Below are positions 63,860 to 64,000 of a stretch of DNA of 64,000 nucleotides, piece after piece (within the stretch, counting starts at the first letter, position 1; each line of letters begins with the position of its first letter). The notes under the pieces were generated by a model that was not told the origin of the DNA, searched no databases, and saw nothing but the letters and a program-made list of their open reading frames with translations. Position numbers and translations under genes: made by a program. The stretch is from an uncultured Collinsella sp. (GTDB taxonomy: Bacteria; Actinomycetota; Coriobacteriia; Coriobacteriales; Coriobacteriaceae): NCBI GenBank assembly GCA_958407465.1, contig CATYIV010000003.1, positions 1-64,000 of the forward strand. The letters are read 5' to 3'.

Positions 63860-64000
63860 TATCCCGAATCGCTCAGCCGATTCGGGACATTTTGAAAACT
63901 CAAATGCGGGCCCATACTCGCACTGCGCAATGCTGCCAAGCTGCGTTGTCCGGCGCGGAAGCACGCTAATCGGCTATTATTTGTTTAGACAACTTGAGTT
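63860..64000. repeat. Start of a third repeat unit, cut by window end
   Basis: The hairpin at 63862-63887 and the following GGGACATTTTGAAAAC repeat the 63382-63424 segment of the previous unit at a 480-base offset. After about 63910 the match weakens (GCTGCCAAGCT resembles GCGGCCAAGCT) and the window ends before a third small gene could appear. Confidence 0.55.

Overview
The window looks like chromosomal DNA from a gut-type Coriobacteriia, most likely Collinsella or a close relative. This is inferred from the generally high GC, the Actinobacteria-like GlnR/GlnA2 pair, LPxTG-type pilins, and gene content typical of a fermentative, sugar-acid-using anaerobe. No rRNA, complete tRNA or CRISPR array was seen.

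Region 1 (1-7.5 kb) is a hexuronate catabolic operon: uxaC (cut by the window start), a GPH-family symporter, uxaB and uxaA, then a GltD-like oxidoreductase. Region 2 (7.5-15.9 kb) is a complete potassium-uptake locus, kdpDE divergent from kdpFABC, bracketed by two near-identical inverted-repeat elements. Region 3 (16-22.3 kb) holds an old-yellow-enzyme-type reductase and a sugar-acid cluster: FCD regulator, GntP permease and IlvD/Edd-family dehydratase. Region 4 (22.4-28.9 kb) is accessory DNA: an ArsC-like protein without cysteine, an MFS exporter, a CBS protein, an MGMT-like protein, a tRNA-Met 3' fragment next to a broken integrase, and an AAA ATPase preceded by seven 10-bp tandem repeats.

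Region 5 (29-34.4 kb) is a 2-keto-3-deoxygluconate (KDG) regulon: a YczE-like membrane protein, a GntR regulator, eda, kdgK and a LacI-family regulator. Two separate loci share the same LacI-type operator, a conserved-loop hairpin (element A) and a larger structured element (element B). The Uxa enzymes, KdgK and Eda together give a full route from hexuronates to pyruvate and glyceraldehyde-3-phosphate, and the dehydratase/GntP cluster probably feeds the same KDG pool.

Region 6 (34.4-55.2 kb) carries a RelB-MntA fusion with HepT, a GlnA2-like protein lacking two expected active-site histidines, a GlnR-like regulator, HtrA, a 203-bp MITE-like element, ligA, a Phd/PIN toxin-antitoxin pair with decayed neighbours, a MATE exporter under a MerR-type promoter, a heterodimeric ABC exporter, an AbiEi-like protein, moaA and a moaC-mobB fusion, an MFS transporter and a HAD phosphatase. 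Three families of intergenic hairpin repeats are scattered here.

Region 7 (55.2-64 kb) is a surface-pilus cluster whose first gene is interrupted by one in-frame TGA. It is followed by a 481-bp tandem duplication in which each unit encodes a 49-50-residue membrane protein behind a LexA (SOS)-like box.
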